Shown here in pieces: positions 26,219-34,630 of a stretch of 54,909 bases of DNA. Numbering within the stretch: the first letter of the stretch is position 1; each line of letters starts with the position of its first letter. This DNA comes from Rhizobium terrae. Lineage in GTDB: Bacteria > Pseudomonadota > Alphaproteobacteria > Rhizobiales > Rhizobiaceae. The stretch lies in NCBI RefSeq assembly GCF_003425685.1, contig NZ_QJKM01000001.1:1-54909 (forward strand). The letters are read 5' to 3'. The notes below the pieces were generated by a model. The model was not told the origin of the DNA. It was given only the letters and a program-made list of their open reading frames with translations, and did no database searches. A program made the translations under genes and the position numbers.

Positions 26219-26731
26219 ATGACCCTTTGGAAGGAGCAGATAGCGCGCTTGTTTGCTTTGCACCGGAAGCAGATAGAGCGGATGATTTTCCGCCGCGTCC
26301 ATGACCGGGACGCAGCTGCGGATATCATGCAGACCGTGTTCACCAAACTATTGGCGACCGAAGGGCGGCAAAACGAGGAAGAGAGTACGAAAATTCTCTT
26401 TGCTGCCGCGCGGAATGAATCGTACAACTACCGTCAGGGGATCAATCGCCGATCAAGCATCCTGTCCAGTCTGGTCGTCGAGCAGATTGCGCCCGTGCGG
26501 CCCTCTTCTCACGACGAGGTTGAAGGGGCGGAGGCGATGTTCGTGCTGGAAGAAGCGTTGGCCAAACTGCCGGGACGAACGCGCGAAATATTCATTCGCC
26601 GCTGCCTGCATGACGACAGCAATGCTGATATAGCGCGAGAGATGCGCATATCGGTACGGGCCGTCGAAAAGCACCTGGTCCGTGCCATGGAACATTGCCG
26701 GTCCGCGCTGGAGGACTACCTTGCTCCCTAA
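26219..26731 (+). CDS. ECF sigma factor, FecI type
   Basis: A sigma factor of 170 residues that would direct RNA polymerase to the heme-uptake genes when released by the anti-sigma factor downstream. Region 2 covers about 10-75 (HRKQIERMIFRRVHDRDAAA, DIMQTVFTKLL). Region 4 covers about 105-165 (EALAKLPGRTREIFIRRCLH, NADIAREMRISVRAVEKHL). The order sigma factor, FecR, TonB receptor with N-terminal signalling domain is the standard cell-surface signalling arrangement. GGAG lies about 13 bases before the ATG. Confidence 0.9.
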   Translation: MTLWKEQIARLFALHRKQIERMIFRRVHDRDAAADIMQTVFTKLLATEGRQNEEESTKILFAAARNESYNYRQGINRRSSILSSLVVEQIAPVRPSSHDEVEGAEAMFVLEEALAKLPGRTREIFIRRCLHDDSNADIAREMRISVRAVEKHLVRAMEHCRSALEDYLAP

Positions 26732-26764
26732 TCATTCAGATCGCAGAAGGATATTGCGTGAAAC

Positions 26765-27772
26765 GTGCGTGAAGAGGAACAACATCATCAAGTGGCACAT
26801 GAAGAGATGAGCGCGCAATTCACTACCCTTACCAGCGCCGATCGGAGGGCGGCGTATGCGTGGCTGGCTCGACGCGACAAGAATTCGACGCCTGAATTTG
26901 AATTGTCCTTGCAGCGCTGGCTGGCAGAAAAACCGCAGCATCGAAGGGCCTATGACGAAGCGAGCCAACTTTGGCGACTCTTGCGTGAACCCGCAGCGCG
27001 TGTCGCAGAGCGTGATGACTGTCGTGAGAGATTGAAGCCGCAACGAACGATCCCGGCCTTTGCCGGGTGGGCGGTCGCCGCCTGCGCCGTACTGGTGGTC
27101 GGATTGTCGATATGGCTGAAGGATCCCGCTTTCGTGCAGGATTGGCGTGCCGATGTCACGACGAGGCGCGGCGAAAGTCTCTCCTATGCTTTGCCTGATG
27201 GTTCGACGGTGGTGCTCGGAGCGGATACGGCGTTGGCTCTCGATTTTTCCGAAAAAGGGCACCGGAACGTGGAAGTCCTGAGGGGGCAGGCATTCTTCCG
27301 GGTCAAACCCGGGCTGGAGGCCCGGTTCATCGTCAGCGCGGGAGAGAGCCAGGTCGAAGTGACGGGAACCACATTCGACATCGACAACCAGGGTGACGAT
27401 GTCTCGGTTACCGTCGAGACCGGTTCCGTCAAGGTCGTCGGAGATCGGTCGGAGCATTTCGCTTCGTTGGGACCTTCTGAAAAGGTTGTCGTCGAAGGCG
27501 GAAAGGTCGGAGGCGTCAGCAAAGTGGATCTCAACCTCGAACTTGGCTGGATGAGGGGACAGGTCGTGTTCGACCGGCGACCCCTCAGCAGGATCATCGC
27601 GACGCTGCAAAGGTACATTCCAGCGACCATCGTGGTTCGCGGCAGCACCGGTGCCCAAATCGTCTCCGGAAGCTTTCCAACGGATAGTGCCGAGGAAACT
27701 CTGCGCGCCCTCGCAGCGACGGTGGGAACTCGGGCGCACAATGTAACTCCTTGGATTATTGTCATTTTCTAA
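26765..27772 (+). CDS. FecR-family anti-sigma factor / signal transducer
   Basis: An inner-membrane protein that binds the sigma factor in the cytoplasm and receives the signal from the receptor in the periplasm. The 335 residues comprise an N-terminal DUF4880-type domain (AAYAWLARRDKN, FELSLQRWLAEKPQHRRAYD), a single membrane helix at about 99-118 and a periplasmic FecR domain (TTRRGESLSYALPDGSTVVL, VEVTGTTFDI). The C-terminus has an STN-like segment (RRPLSRIIATLQRYI). The start is GTG at 26765; an ATG 42 bases in is an alternative. Confidence 0.9.
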   Translation: MREEEQHHQVAHEEMSAQFTTLTSADRRAAYAWLARRDKNSTPEFELSLQRWLAEKPQHRRAYDEASQLWRLLREPAARVAERDDCRERLKPQRTIPAFAGWAVAACAVLVVGLSIWLKDPAFVQDWRADVTTRRGESLSYALPDGSTVVLGADTALALDFSEKGHRNVEVLRGQAFFRVKPGLEARFIVSAGESQVEVTGTTFDIDNQGDDVSVTVETGSVKVVGDRSEHFASLGPSEKVVVEGGKVGGVSKVDLNLELGWMRGQVVFDRRPLSRIIATLQRYIPATIVVRGSTGAQIVSGSFPTDSAEETLRALAATVGTRAHNVTPWIIVIF

Positions 27773-27865
27773 GAATTTTTGTCTGTTGGGCTTCCAGGTA
27801 AAAAAACTTGATTGAAAAAGTTCGCTTTTGACGGGCTCGTTTGTTTTATCTCATGGGAGGGATGA

Positions 27866-27931
27866 ATGCCTCCTACCGGTAACGGTGAAAATGAGATGGC
27901 AGGGGGCACTTCAATATGGCGTATTGCGTAA
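27866..27931 (+). CDS. Possible 21-codon leader ORF overlapping the receptor start
   Basis: ATG at 27866 follows a strong GGGAGGG site and encodes MPPTGNGENEMAGGTSIWRI plus Ala before TAA. It overlaps the first codons of the receptor gene in another frame. The receptor's own start has AGGGGG nine bases before it. Translation of the short frame could couple or tune receptor synthesis. No family resemblance; it may be chance. Confidence 0.25.
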   Translation: MPPTGNGENEMAGGTSIWRIA

Positions 27932-30567
27932 GCAGGAGACGAGGCGGAATTTATGCGGCCTCTCTGCTGTTGGCATCGACGGCGCTGGCGATACCGGCAT
28001 TCGGGCAGACACGACCAGATTCCGGCTTCACGGAAGCCACCACCTACAGCTTCGACATTCAGCCGATGCCCCTGAAATCCGCGATGGCGCGAATTACCGC
28101 GATATCCGGCTGGCGCATTTTCTTTGCGGGCGAGGTTCCCTCCGACATCCGTACGCAGGCCGTCAGCGGCCGGCATTCCGTAGCCAATGCCCTGACGCAG
28201 GCTCTGGCGGGAACCGGATTGGAATATCGCGTAACAGGTCCGCGCTCGGCCAGTATCGTGATGCCGGGAGGAGTGGGGGATGCCGGCGTCAATGACGAAG
28301 ATTCCACCGTCCTGAAACCGATCGTCATAAAAAGCGGCCGAAATTCTTCGTCAGGTTCCGGGTACCAGGGAACGCCTGATTGGGTCTACGAGACCCCCGG
28401 ATCGGTCAGCGTGGTGTCACGCGAGGCGATCCAGAATGCACCCTCCCGCAACGCCCGGGATCTGCTCGACAATGTCGCCGGTGTCTATGCAAACCGTTCC
28501 GCTGGCCAGGATCCTGGCATCTCCGTCAACATCCGTGGCCTGCAGGACCAGAACCGCATTGTCACCATGATCGACGGCGCGCGCCAGAATTTTCAGATGG
28601 CGGGCCATGGGACGACCTCGCGCGTCTATGTGGACACGGCATTCGTCCGCACGATCGATATCGAAAAAATGGGTGGCTCCGGCGTCGGCGGCGCCGGCAA
28701 TCTCGGCGGTTCGGTGGACTTTCGGACGATCGTCGCGGATGACCTGATCCAGGAGGGCAGGGATTGGGGTGTCGAACTGAACGGCACAACCGGCACCAAT
28801 GAATTCAAGTATGATGGTTCCCTTGCCGCTGCGGTTCGGCTTTCCGATAGTTTCTCGATCCTAGGCGGCTATAGCGCCAAAAAGATCGGCGCTTACGAGA
28901 TCGGTGAACACGGCGATCTTGAACTCAACCCGGAAACCACCTCCGACAACGTTCCGATCTTCACCGGTTCCGAAGTCCAATCCTCGATCCTCAAGGCGGA
29001 GGCTCAACTCACCGACGACCTTGATCTTACCGTTGGCTGGCTGCGCAACAATTCGAGTTTCAGCACCGGTGGTTACATCATTGCGGGCGATTTGGCGGGC
29101 GGCACGCAGGAATCCATCTCCGACGTGGTCAACAATACCGTTACGGCCAATCTGCATTGGGATCCGGACAGCGACCTGATCGACCTGAGGGCCAGATTTT
29201 ATTACAATCATGTCGAGAACGATCAGGAATACGACCAGCTTCTGGTCAATACGCTGATCGAGACGCCCGCTCACTATCAACTTGCTACGCTGGGCGGAAG
29301 CATAGACAACACCAGTCTGTTCGATACGTCCCTGGGGGCGCTCACGCTCAACTACGGCGTGGAGGCATTTCATGACGACGGTAAGACCAGCATCGACGTC
29401 CACCATATCAATGGCGCGACCGGGCTCGATGACGCGGCCGGCCTGACAGGCCCCAACCCGACGGGCACTCGGGATGTTGTCAGCGTATTTTCCACCGCGA
29501 AGCTGGAGCCGACCGACTGGCTGAGCGTCACCGGTGGCCTCCGCTATGATTGGTATGAAATTCAGGGGACAGGCTCTTTCGTAGGGTTCAACACGAGAAT
29601 CCATCCTGGCTCCGATTGCGCATTCGAACCGTACAAGAGCGGCTCATGGTGCACATCATTCCCCGGCATTCCTTTTCCGTGGACCGATTACACCAAATAT
29701 GATGTCGATATCGACAAGTCCGACGGAGCTTTGTTGCCGTCGCTGACGGTCGCAGTGCAGCCGTGGGACGGCATCCAGCCCTTCGTGAAATATGCCAAGA
29801 CGTTCCGCCCCCCGACATTGATGGAGCAGCTCTGGGGTGGTCAGCACTATATCGGCAGCGCGCCGACCGGCTTTGCGCCGAATGTCGACCTCACGGCCGA
29901 ACGGGCCGACACGTTCGAAGTCGGCGTCAATGTCAGCCAGGACGGACTTGTCTCGGCAGACGACAAGGTTCGCCTGAAGGTGGTCGGCTTTCATCGAAGG
30001 GTCGACGACTACATCGCCTTTGGGACGATCTACCGGGACGAAAGCCAAAGAGCCTACACGTCCTTTGTCAATCTCGATGACGAGACCACGATGAAAGGCA
30101 TCGAAGTCGAAGCCAATTATGACGTTGGATTTTTCTACGCCGGCGCCTCGCTGACTTACCTCAAGACCGACTATGCCGACACCTACACCTATCGAGGTAT
30201 CCGAGGCTCTGATCCCAACACCGGGAATATCCTGCACCCCGGGGATAAGTTGAGTTCCGATACGCTGTTCGTGCCGCCCGACATGCGGGTCACCTTTGAT
30301 GCGGGTGTTCGCCTGTTCGATGAACGGCTGACGCTTGGCGGTCGCGCCACCCATTCCTCCGGTGGCAAGAGCGGAGATACATCCGCCTACAAAGTCGAGG
30401 ACTACACCGTCTACGATATTTACGGTTCCTGGGCCTTCAGTGAGAACGCCAAGCTGCGTTTCGCGGTCAATAACGTTGCCGATCTCGCTTACGTGCCATC
30501 GCTCGGCACCGGCGACCTGCCGGCGCCCGGCAGGACGGTCACGGCTTCATTGAACTTCAGGTTCTGA
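27916..30567 (+). CDS. hasR: HasR-like TonB-dependent heme/hemophore receptor with signalling domain
   Basis: An outer-membrane receptor of 883 residues that would take heme from the hemophore or hemoproteins using TonB energy and signal to FecR. The signal peptide is about 1-30 (AIPAFG). An STN signalling domain spans about 43-115 (YSFDIQPMPLKSAMARITAI). The plug includes RNARDLLDNVAGVYANRSA and NIRGLQDQNRIVTMIDGARQ. The barrel ends TASLNFRF with a terminal Phe. Candidate heme-binding histidines are H231 in QMAGHGTTSR of the plug and H644 in LWGGQHYIG, which lies between FRPP and PNVDL in the loop used by HasR-type receptors. It sits between fecR and the hemophore gene. No hasB/tonB gene is present. 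Confidence 0.85.
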   Translation: MAYCVSRRRGGIYAASLLLASTALAIPAFGQTRPDSGFTEATTYSFDIQPMPLKSAMARITAISGWRIFFAGEVPSDIRTQAVSGRHSVANALTQALAGTGLEYRVTGPRSASIVMPGGVGDAGVNDEDSTVLKPIVIKSGRNSSSGSGYQGTPDWVYETPGSVSVVSREAIQNAPSRNARDLLDNVAGVYANRSAGQDPGISVNIRGLQDQNRIVTMIDGARQNFQMAGHGTTSRVYVDTAFVRTIDIEKMGGSGVGGAGNLGGSVDFRTIVADDLIQEGRDWGVELNGTTGTNEFKYDGSLAAAVRLSDSFSILGGYSAKKIGAYEIGEHGDLELNPETTSDNVPIFTGSEVQSSILKAEAQLTDDLDLTVGWLRNNSSFSTGGYIIAGDLAGGTQESISDVVNNTVTANLHWDPDSDLIDLRARFYYNHVENDQEYDQLLVNTLIETPAHYQLATLGGSIDNTSLFDTSLGALTLNYGVEAFHDDGKTSIDVHHINGATGLDDAAGLTGPNPTGTRDVVSVFSTAKLEPTDWLSVTGGLRYDWYEIQGTGSFVGFNTRIHPGSDCAFEPYKSGSWCTSFPGIPFPWTDYTKYDVDIDKSDGALLPSLTVAVQPWDGIQPFVKYAKTFRPPTLMEQLWGGQHYIGSAPTGFAPNVDLTAERADTFEVGVNVSQDGLVSADDKVRLKVVGFHRRVDDYIAFGTIYRDESQRAYTSFVNLDDETTMKGIEVEANYDVGFFYAGASLTYLKTDYADTYTYRGIRGSDPNTGNILHPGDKLSSDTLFVPPDMRVTFDAGVRLFDERLTLGGRATHSSGGKSGDTSAYKVEDYTVYDIYGSWAFSENAKLRFAVNNVADLAYVPSLGTGDLPAPGRTVTASLNFRF

Positions 30568-30599
30568 CGGCTTCCTCCGGCTTCGGCCGCAGGATCGAG

Positions 30600-30617
30600 A
30601 TCCGCTGGAAAGCGGAT
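30600..30617 (+). promoter_or_regulatory. Small hairpin between receptor and hemophore genes
   Basis: ATCCGCT and AGCGGAT form a perfect 7-bp stem with the loop GGAA, without a T run, in the 85-bp gap. It could slow decay of the downstream hemophore message, allowing more hemophore than receptor to be made; this is an inference. Confidence 0.4.
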
Positions 30618-30652
30618 GACAAGAGGAAGTAAACCCTAAAAGGAGTGATAAA

Positions 30653-31426
30653 ATGTCAGTCAGGATTGAACAGCAGGATGGCTACAGTAACGATCTGCTT
30701 GCGTATTTTGCCACATGGGCTGCCAACGACAGCTATCGGGGTCATGGGTACTTCAATTCTTCGACCCAGCCCTACGATCAATGGGGTGCTGGCGACAAAT
30801 ATGCCGACGCAGCCTCAGCCGAGGGGAGCACGGAATCCGGAGTGATCCTCAGCGGGGAAGACTTCACCTATACCCAGGGGAACTTCGCCGGTAACATTCA
30901 GGCTCTGACGTTCGGAACGGGCATCTATGATGCCAGTGCGACGTCCTTCGGTCTCGACCAGGTGGGCCTGGTGCTCGACCTCACCAATGCGAGCCTGACC
31001 ACCGCATTCACGTACAGCATCTACATCCTGTCAAACTACGGCAGCTTTGCAGATCAGAACGTCTTCGGGACCGTGCGGCCCGGCTTGTTCTCCTATCTTG
31101 CCGAGCAGGGCACCGAGCAGATCGGTACCGGCAGCGCGGATGTACAATACAGCTTTGCCGGCGATGACGCGTTCACCGGCAACGGCGGTGCGGACACCTT
31201 CGCCTTCCTCTCCACGACGATCGGCGAGGATGTCATCACCGACTTCGCAAACGGCACGGATCATATCCGGTTCAGCACATCAGTCTTTGCGAACTACACG
31301 GCGGTTTCCTCGGCGGCCGCGCAGGTCGGGAGTGACGTGGTGATCACCCATAGCGCCGGAGACACGGTGACGATCGAAAACTTCACCCTGGCTCAGCTGG
31401 ATTCCAGCGACTTCTTCTTCGTCTAA
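30653..31426 (+). CDS. hasA: HasA-like hemophore fused to an RTX/serralysin-type secretion domain
   Basis: A predicted secreted heme-binding protein of 257 residues with no N-terminal signal peptide. The first ~95 residues align with Serratia HasA (YSNDLLAYFATWAAND, FTYTQGNFAG, ALTFGTG). His 31 falls at the position of heme ligand His 32, and Tyr 73 at Tyr 75. The segment that carries the helper His 83 in Serratia is shortened and lacks it. From about 165 the protein changes to an RTX/peptidase M10 C-terminal domain (FAGDDAFTGNGGADTFAFLS, then GEDVITDFANGTDHI) and ends DFFFV, like protease-type type I secretion signals. Export by the HasD/HasE pair directly downstream is expected. The ribosome binding site AAGGAG is excellent. 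Confidence 0.82.
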   Translation: MSVRIEQQDGYSNDLLAYFATWAANDSYRGHGYFNSSTQPYDQWGAGDKYADAASAEGSTESGVILSGEDFTYTQGNFAGNIQALTFGTGIYDASATSFGLDQVGLVLDLTNASLTTAFTYSIYILSNYGSFADQNVFGTVRPGLFSYLAEQGTEQIGTGSADVQYSFAGDDAFTGNGGADTFAFLSTTIGEDVITDFANGTDHIRFSTSVFANYTAVSSAAAQVGSDVVITHSAGDTVTIENFTLAQLDSSDFFFV

Positions 31427-31435
31427 GATCGATCG

Positions 31436-33274
31436 ATGTTTGGCTCTCCCAAACAGGCTCCGTCGCAGCGTAATGCTGCGGCGGTTGCCTTTCCCTTAAA
31501 ACGCAGCGTGGCGGGAATTGCGCTCGTCAGCGGCGTCGTGAACCTGCTCGCGTTGACCTCGCCGCTCTTCATGCTGCAGGTCTACGATCGCGTATTGGCA
31601 AGCGGCAGCGTGCCTACGCTGATCGGGCTTGCCGTTCTGGCATCGTCGCTTTATGCGTTCTCCGCCCTCCTGGACATCGTTCGCGGGCGCGTGCTGCTGC
31701 GGATCGGCGAGCGTTTCGACGGTCAGTTCTCCGGAAGAGTGCATGAGGGCGTCATCCGTCTGCCACTCGTGACACCCATGCAGGGAGATGGGCTGCAGCC
31801 GCTGCGCGACCTCGACAATGTCAGGGGTTTCCTCTCCGGCAATGGCCCTACCGCTTTCTTCGACTTGCCCTGGATGCCTTTCTATCTCGGCATCTGCTTT
31901 CTGTTTCATGTTTGGATCGGCATTACGGCCCTGGCTGGTGCGATCATCCTGGTGTCGCTCACTCTTTTGACCAATACGTTGTCGCAAAGGGCTATCCGCG
32001 ACACGATCGCGCACAACATGGCTCGCAACGGATTGTTGGAGGCCAGCCGGCGCAACGCCGAAGTGGTGCAGGCCATGGGCCTTGGGCGCCGGCTCGAGCA
32101 ACGATGGCACAAGGCGAACGACGATTATCTTGCCGCCAATCGCCGCACTGGTGATGTCGCGGGCGGCCTCGGAAGCATATCAAAGTCGCTCCGGATGCTG
32201 CTGCAATCCGCCATCCTCGCCGTGGGTGCCTATCTGGTCATCACGCAGCAGGCGACGGGCGGCATCATGATCGCAAGCTCGATCATGATGGGAAGGGCCC
32301 TTGCCCCCGTCGACCTGGCAATAAGCTCCTGGAAGCCGTTTCTAATGGCTCGCCAGAGCTGGTCCCGGCTGCAAGAGCTGCTTTCGAAAGTCACGGCAGG
32401 CCCATCCGTGATGAGCCTGCCGCGGCCAGAGAAAGAACTACGGGTCGAGAACGTCACCATAGTGCCGCCCGGCGAGCAGAAGCCGACCGTTATCGGAATA
32501 TCATTCGCCGTCCCCGCCGGAAGCGCGTTGGGAGTGATCGGCCCGTCCGGCTCCGGCAAGTCGACGCTTTCGCGTATTCTGGTCGGCGCATGGTCGCCGG
32601 CTGGGGGTAAAGTGCGCATCGATGGTGCAAGTCTCGACCAGTGGAATGGTGAACTGCTCGGTCGCCATATCGGCTATCTGCCGCAGGGTGTCGAACTTTT
32701 CGACGGTACGATCGCGGAAAACATCTCTCGCTTCGATGAAAATCCTGACGCTGAAGCAATTGTCGCGGCAGCGAAGGCCGCGGGCGCCCACGAACTCATC
32801 CTGCGTTTCGAGAAAGGTTACGAAACGCGGATCGGAGAGGCAGGGTCGGCGCTTTCTGCCGGCCAGCGCCAGCGCATCGGTCTCGCCCGCGCTCTTTACG
32901 GCGATCCGTTCCTTGTTGTGCTGGACGAGCCGAACGCCAATCTCGACGCCGAGGGCGAAGCCGCCGTCGTCAAGGCAATCGCGTCCATCCGCGAACGCAA
33001 GGGCCTGGCGGTCGTCGTCGCGCATCGTCCGAGCGCCATTGGCGTCGTGGATCTGGTGCTGATGATGGAAGGCGGACGGCAGAAAGCCTTCGGTCCGCGT
33101 GACGAAATTCTTTCCAAAGTCCTGAAGGCCGCGGCTTCCTCCCAACTTCCGGCAGGAAGGGGGTTTCCCGCGACAGCCTCCAACATCGCGCCGCTGCGCG
33201 TGATCGCCAACCCCGCCCCGGCGAACGATGCCGAAGGCGATAAGGGAACGGAGGGTCCTGATGTCCAGCATTGA
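31436..33274 (+). CDS. hasD: Type I secretion ABC transporter (HasD/PrtD-like)
   Basis: An inner-membrane permease-ATPase of 612 residues that would export the hemophore in one step. The membrane domain spans about 20-300 with the family segment LTSPLFMLQVYDRVLASGSV. The ATPase domain has Walker A GPSGSGKST (about 369-377), the signature LSAGQRQRIGLARAL and Walker B FLVVLDEPNANLD. There is no N-terminal peptidase domain, which fits the PrtD/HasD subgroup that recognises C-terminal signals. It begins nine bases after the hemophore gene and overlaps the adaptor start by 14 bases. Confidence 0.92.
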   Translation: MFGSPKQAPSQRNAAAVAFPLKRSVAGIALVSGVVNLLALTSPLFMLQVYDRVLASGSVPTLIGLAVLASSLYAFSALLDIVRGRVLLRIGERFDGQFSGRVHEGVIRLPLVTPMQGDGLQPLRDLDNVRGFLSGNGPTAFFDLPWMPFYLGICFLFHVWIGITALAGAIILVSLTLLTNTLSQRAIRDTIAHNMARNGLLEASRRNAEVVQAMGLGRRLEQRWHKANDDYLAANRRTGDVAGGLGSISKSLRMLLQSAILAVGAYLVITQQATGGIMIASSIMMGRALAPVDLAISSWKPFLMARQSWSRLQELLSKVTAGPSVMSLPRPEKELRVENVTIVPPGEQKPTVIGISFAVPAGSALGVIGPSGSGKSTLSRILVGAWSPAGGKVRIDGASLDQWNGELLGRHIGYLPQGVELFDGTIAENISRFDENPDAEAIVAAAKAAGAHELILRFEKGYETRIGEAGSALSAGQRQRIGLARALYGDPFLVVLDEPNANLDAEGEAAVVKAIASIRERKGLAVVVAHRPSAIGVVDLVLMMEGGRQKAFGPRDEILSKVLKAAASSQLPAGRGFPATASNIAPLRVIANPAPANDAEGDKGTEGPDVQH

Positions 33275-34574
33275 GCGGCACCGTGAAGTCACGGCCTCCA
33301 TCCGCCGTCATCTGATAGCGGCCTTGCTTGCGAGTGTGGCCCTCATCGGTGGGGCGGGGGCCTGGGCGGCGGTGACGAATCTTTCCGGCGCCGTCGTCGC
33401 GTCGGGGCATTTCGTTGTCGATTCCTACGTGAAGAAGGTGCAGCACCCCACAGGCGGTGTGGTGGGCGAAATCCTCGTCCATGAGGGCGATGAGGTGAAG
33501 GCCGGCGATATCGTGATGCGGCTCGATGCCACCCAAACCCGTGCCAATCTTGCGATTGTCACAAAGCGGCTGGATGAACTCGCCGCCCGGCTGGCGCGCC
33601 TCGAGGCTGAACGCGACGACCAGGAAGAGATCACCTTTCCGGAGTGGCTGCTCGTCCGGCAGGACAATCGCGAGGTGGCCTCGGCGATTCACAGCGAACG
33701 GCGGCTCTTCGAATTCCGCAAGGAATCGCGCAGGAGCAGGAAAGCGCAGCTTCTGGAACGCATTGCTCAATATGAGCACGAAATCGAGGGTTTGAAGGCG
33801 CAGGAGATCGCCTATGCAAGCGGCCTCGATGTTCTGGAATCCGAAATCGCCTCCCAGGAGGTTCTGCATAAACAAGGCATCGTCTCCGTTCAGCGCCTGA
33901 ACGGCCTGAAGACGCAGGCGGCCACCTATGGCGGCGAGCGGGGAGAGAAGATCGCCTATCAGGCGCAGAGCGCCGGGCGCATCACCGAAACTCGGCTGCA
34001 AATTCTGCAGATCGATCAGGATCTCAAGACGGAAGTCGGCCAGGAACTTAGGGAGGTCCAGGCACAGCTGGGCGAATATGTCGAGCGCAAGATCGCGGCT
34101 GAAGACGAACTGCGGCGCATCGATATCGTCGCACCGCAGGCCGGGATCATCCACCAGCTCGCCGTGCACACGGTGGGTGGCGTCGTCACCCCTGCCGATC
34201 CGATCATGCTGGTCGTTCCTCAAGGCGACGAGCTGGCTTTGGAAGTGCAGATCGCACCCAAGGACATCGACCAGATCCAGCTTGGCCACAAGGCCGTACT
34301 GCGAATGTCGGCCTTCAATCTCCGCACGACGCCGGAGCTCGATGGTTACGTAGGGCGGATCGCAGCCGATCTCACTACCGATGAGCGGACCGGACAATCC
34401 TACTATCTCGCGCGCCTCTCTGTCTCCCATGAGGAACTGGCGAAGCTCAAGGGTTTGACGCTCATGCCCGGAATGCCGGCGGAAGCGATGATCCAGACCG
34501 GTGAGCGCACTGCGCTCTCCTTTCTCGTGAAACCGCTTTCCGACCAGGTCAGCCGGGCGTTTCGAGAAGAATAA
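33261..34574 (+). CDS. hasE: Type I secretion periplasmic adaptor (HasE/PrtE-like)
   Basis: A HlyD-family adaptor of 437 residues that joins HasD to a TolC-type channel. It has one membrane helix at about 17-37, a split lipoyl domain (YVKKVQHPTGGVVGEILVHE and VAPQAGIIHQLAVHTVGG), long coiled coils between about 90 and 285, and a C-terminal beta domain (LMPGMPAEAMIQTGERT). The ATG at 33261 has GGAGGG seven bases upstream and is preferred to a start 33 bases earlier. No TolC gene is in the window. Confidence 0.92.
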   Translation: MSSIERHREVTASIRRHLIAALLASVALIGGAGAWAAVTNLSGAVVASGHFVVDSYVKKVQHPTGGVVGEILVHEGDEVKAGDIVMRLDATQTRANLAIVTKRLDELAARLARLEAERDDQEEITFPEWLLVRQDNREVASAIHSERRLFEFRKESRRSRKAQLLERIAQYEHEIEGLKAQEIAYASGLDVLESEIASQEVLHKQGIVSVQRLNGLKTQAATYGGERGEKIAYQAQSAGRITETRLQILQIDQDLKTEVGQELREVQAQLGEYVERKIAAEDELRRIDIVAPQAGIIHQLAVHTVGGVVTPADPIMLVVPQGDELALEVQIAPKDIDQIQLGHKAVLRMSAFNLRTTPELDGYVGRIAADLTTDERTGQSYYLARLSVSHEELAKLKGLTLMPGMPAEAMIQTGERTALSFLVKPLSDQVSRAFREE

Positions 34575-34630
34575 CAGTGATTTAGTGAGGCCGCATGATG
34601 CGGTTCTGCAGGTAGAAGTTGAGGGATGAA

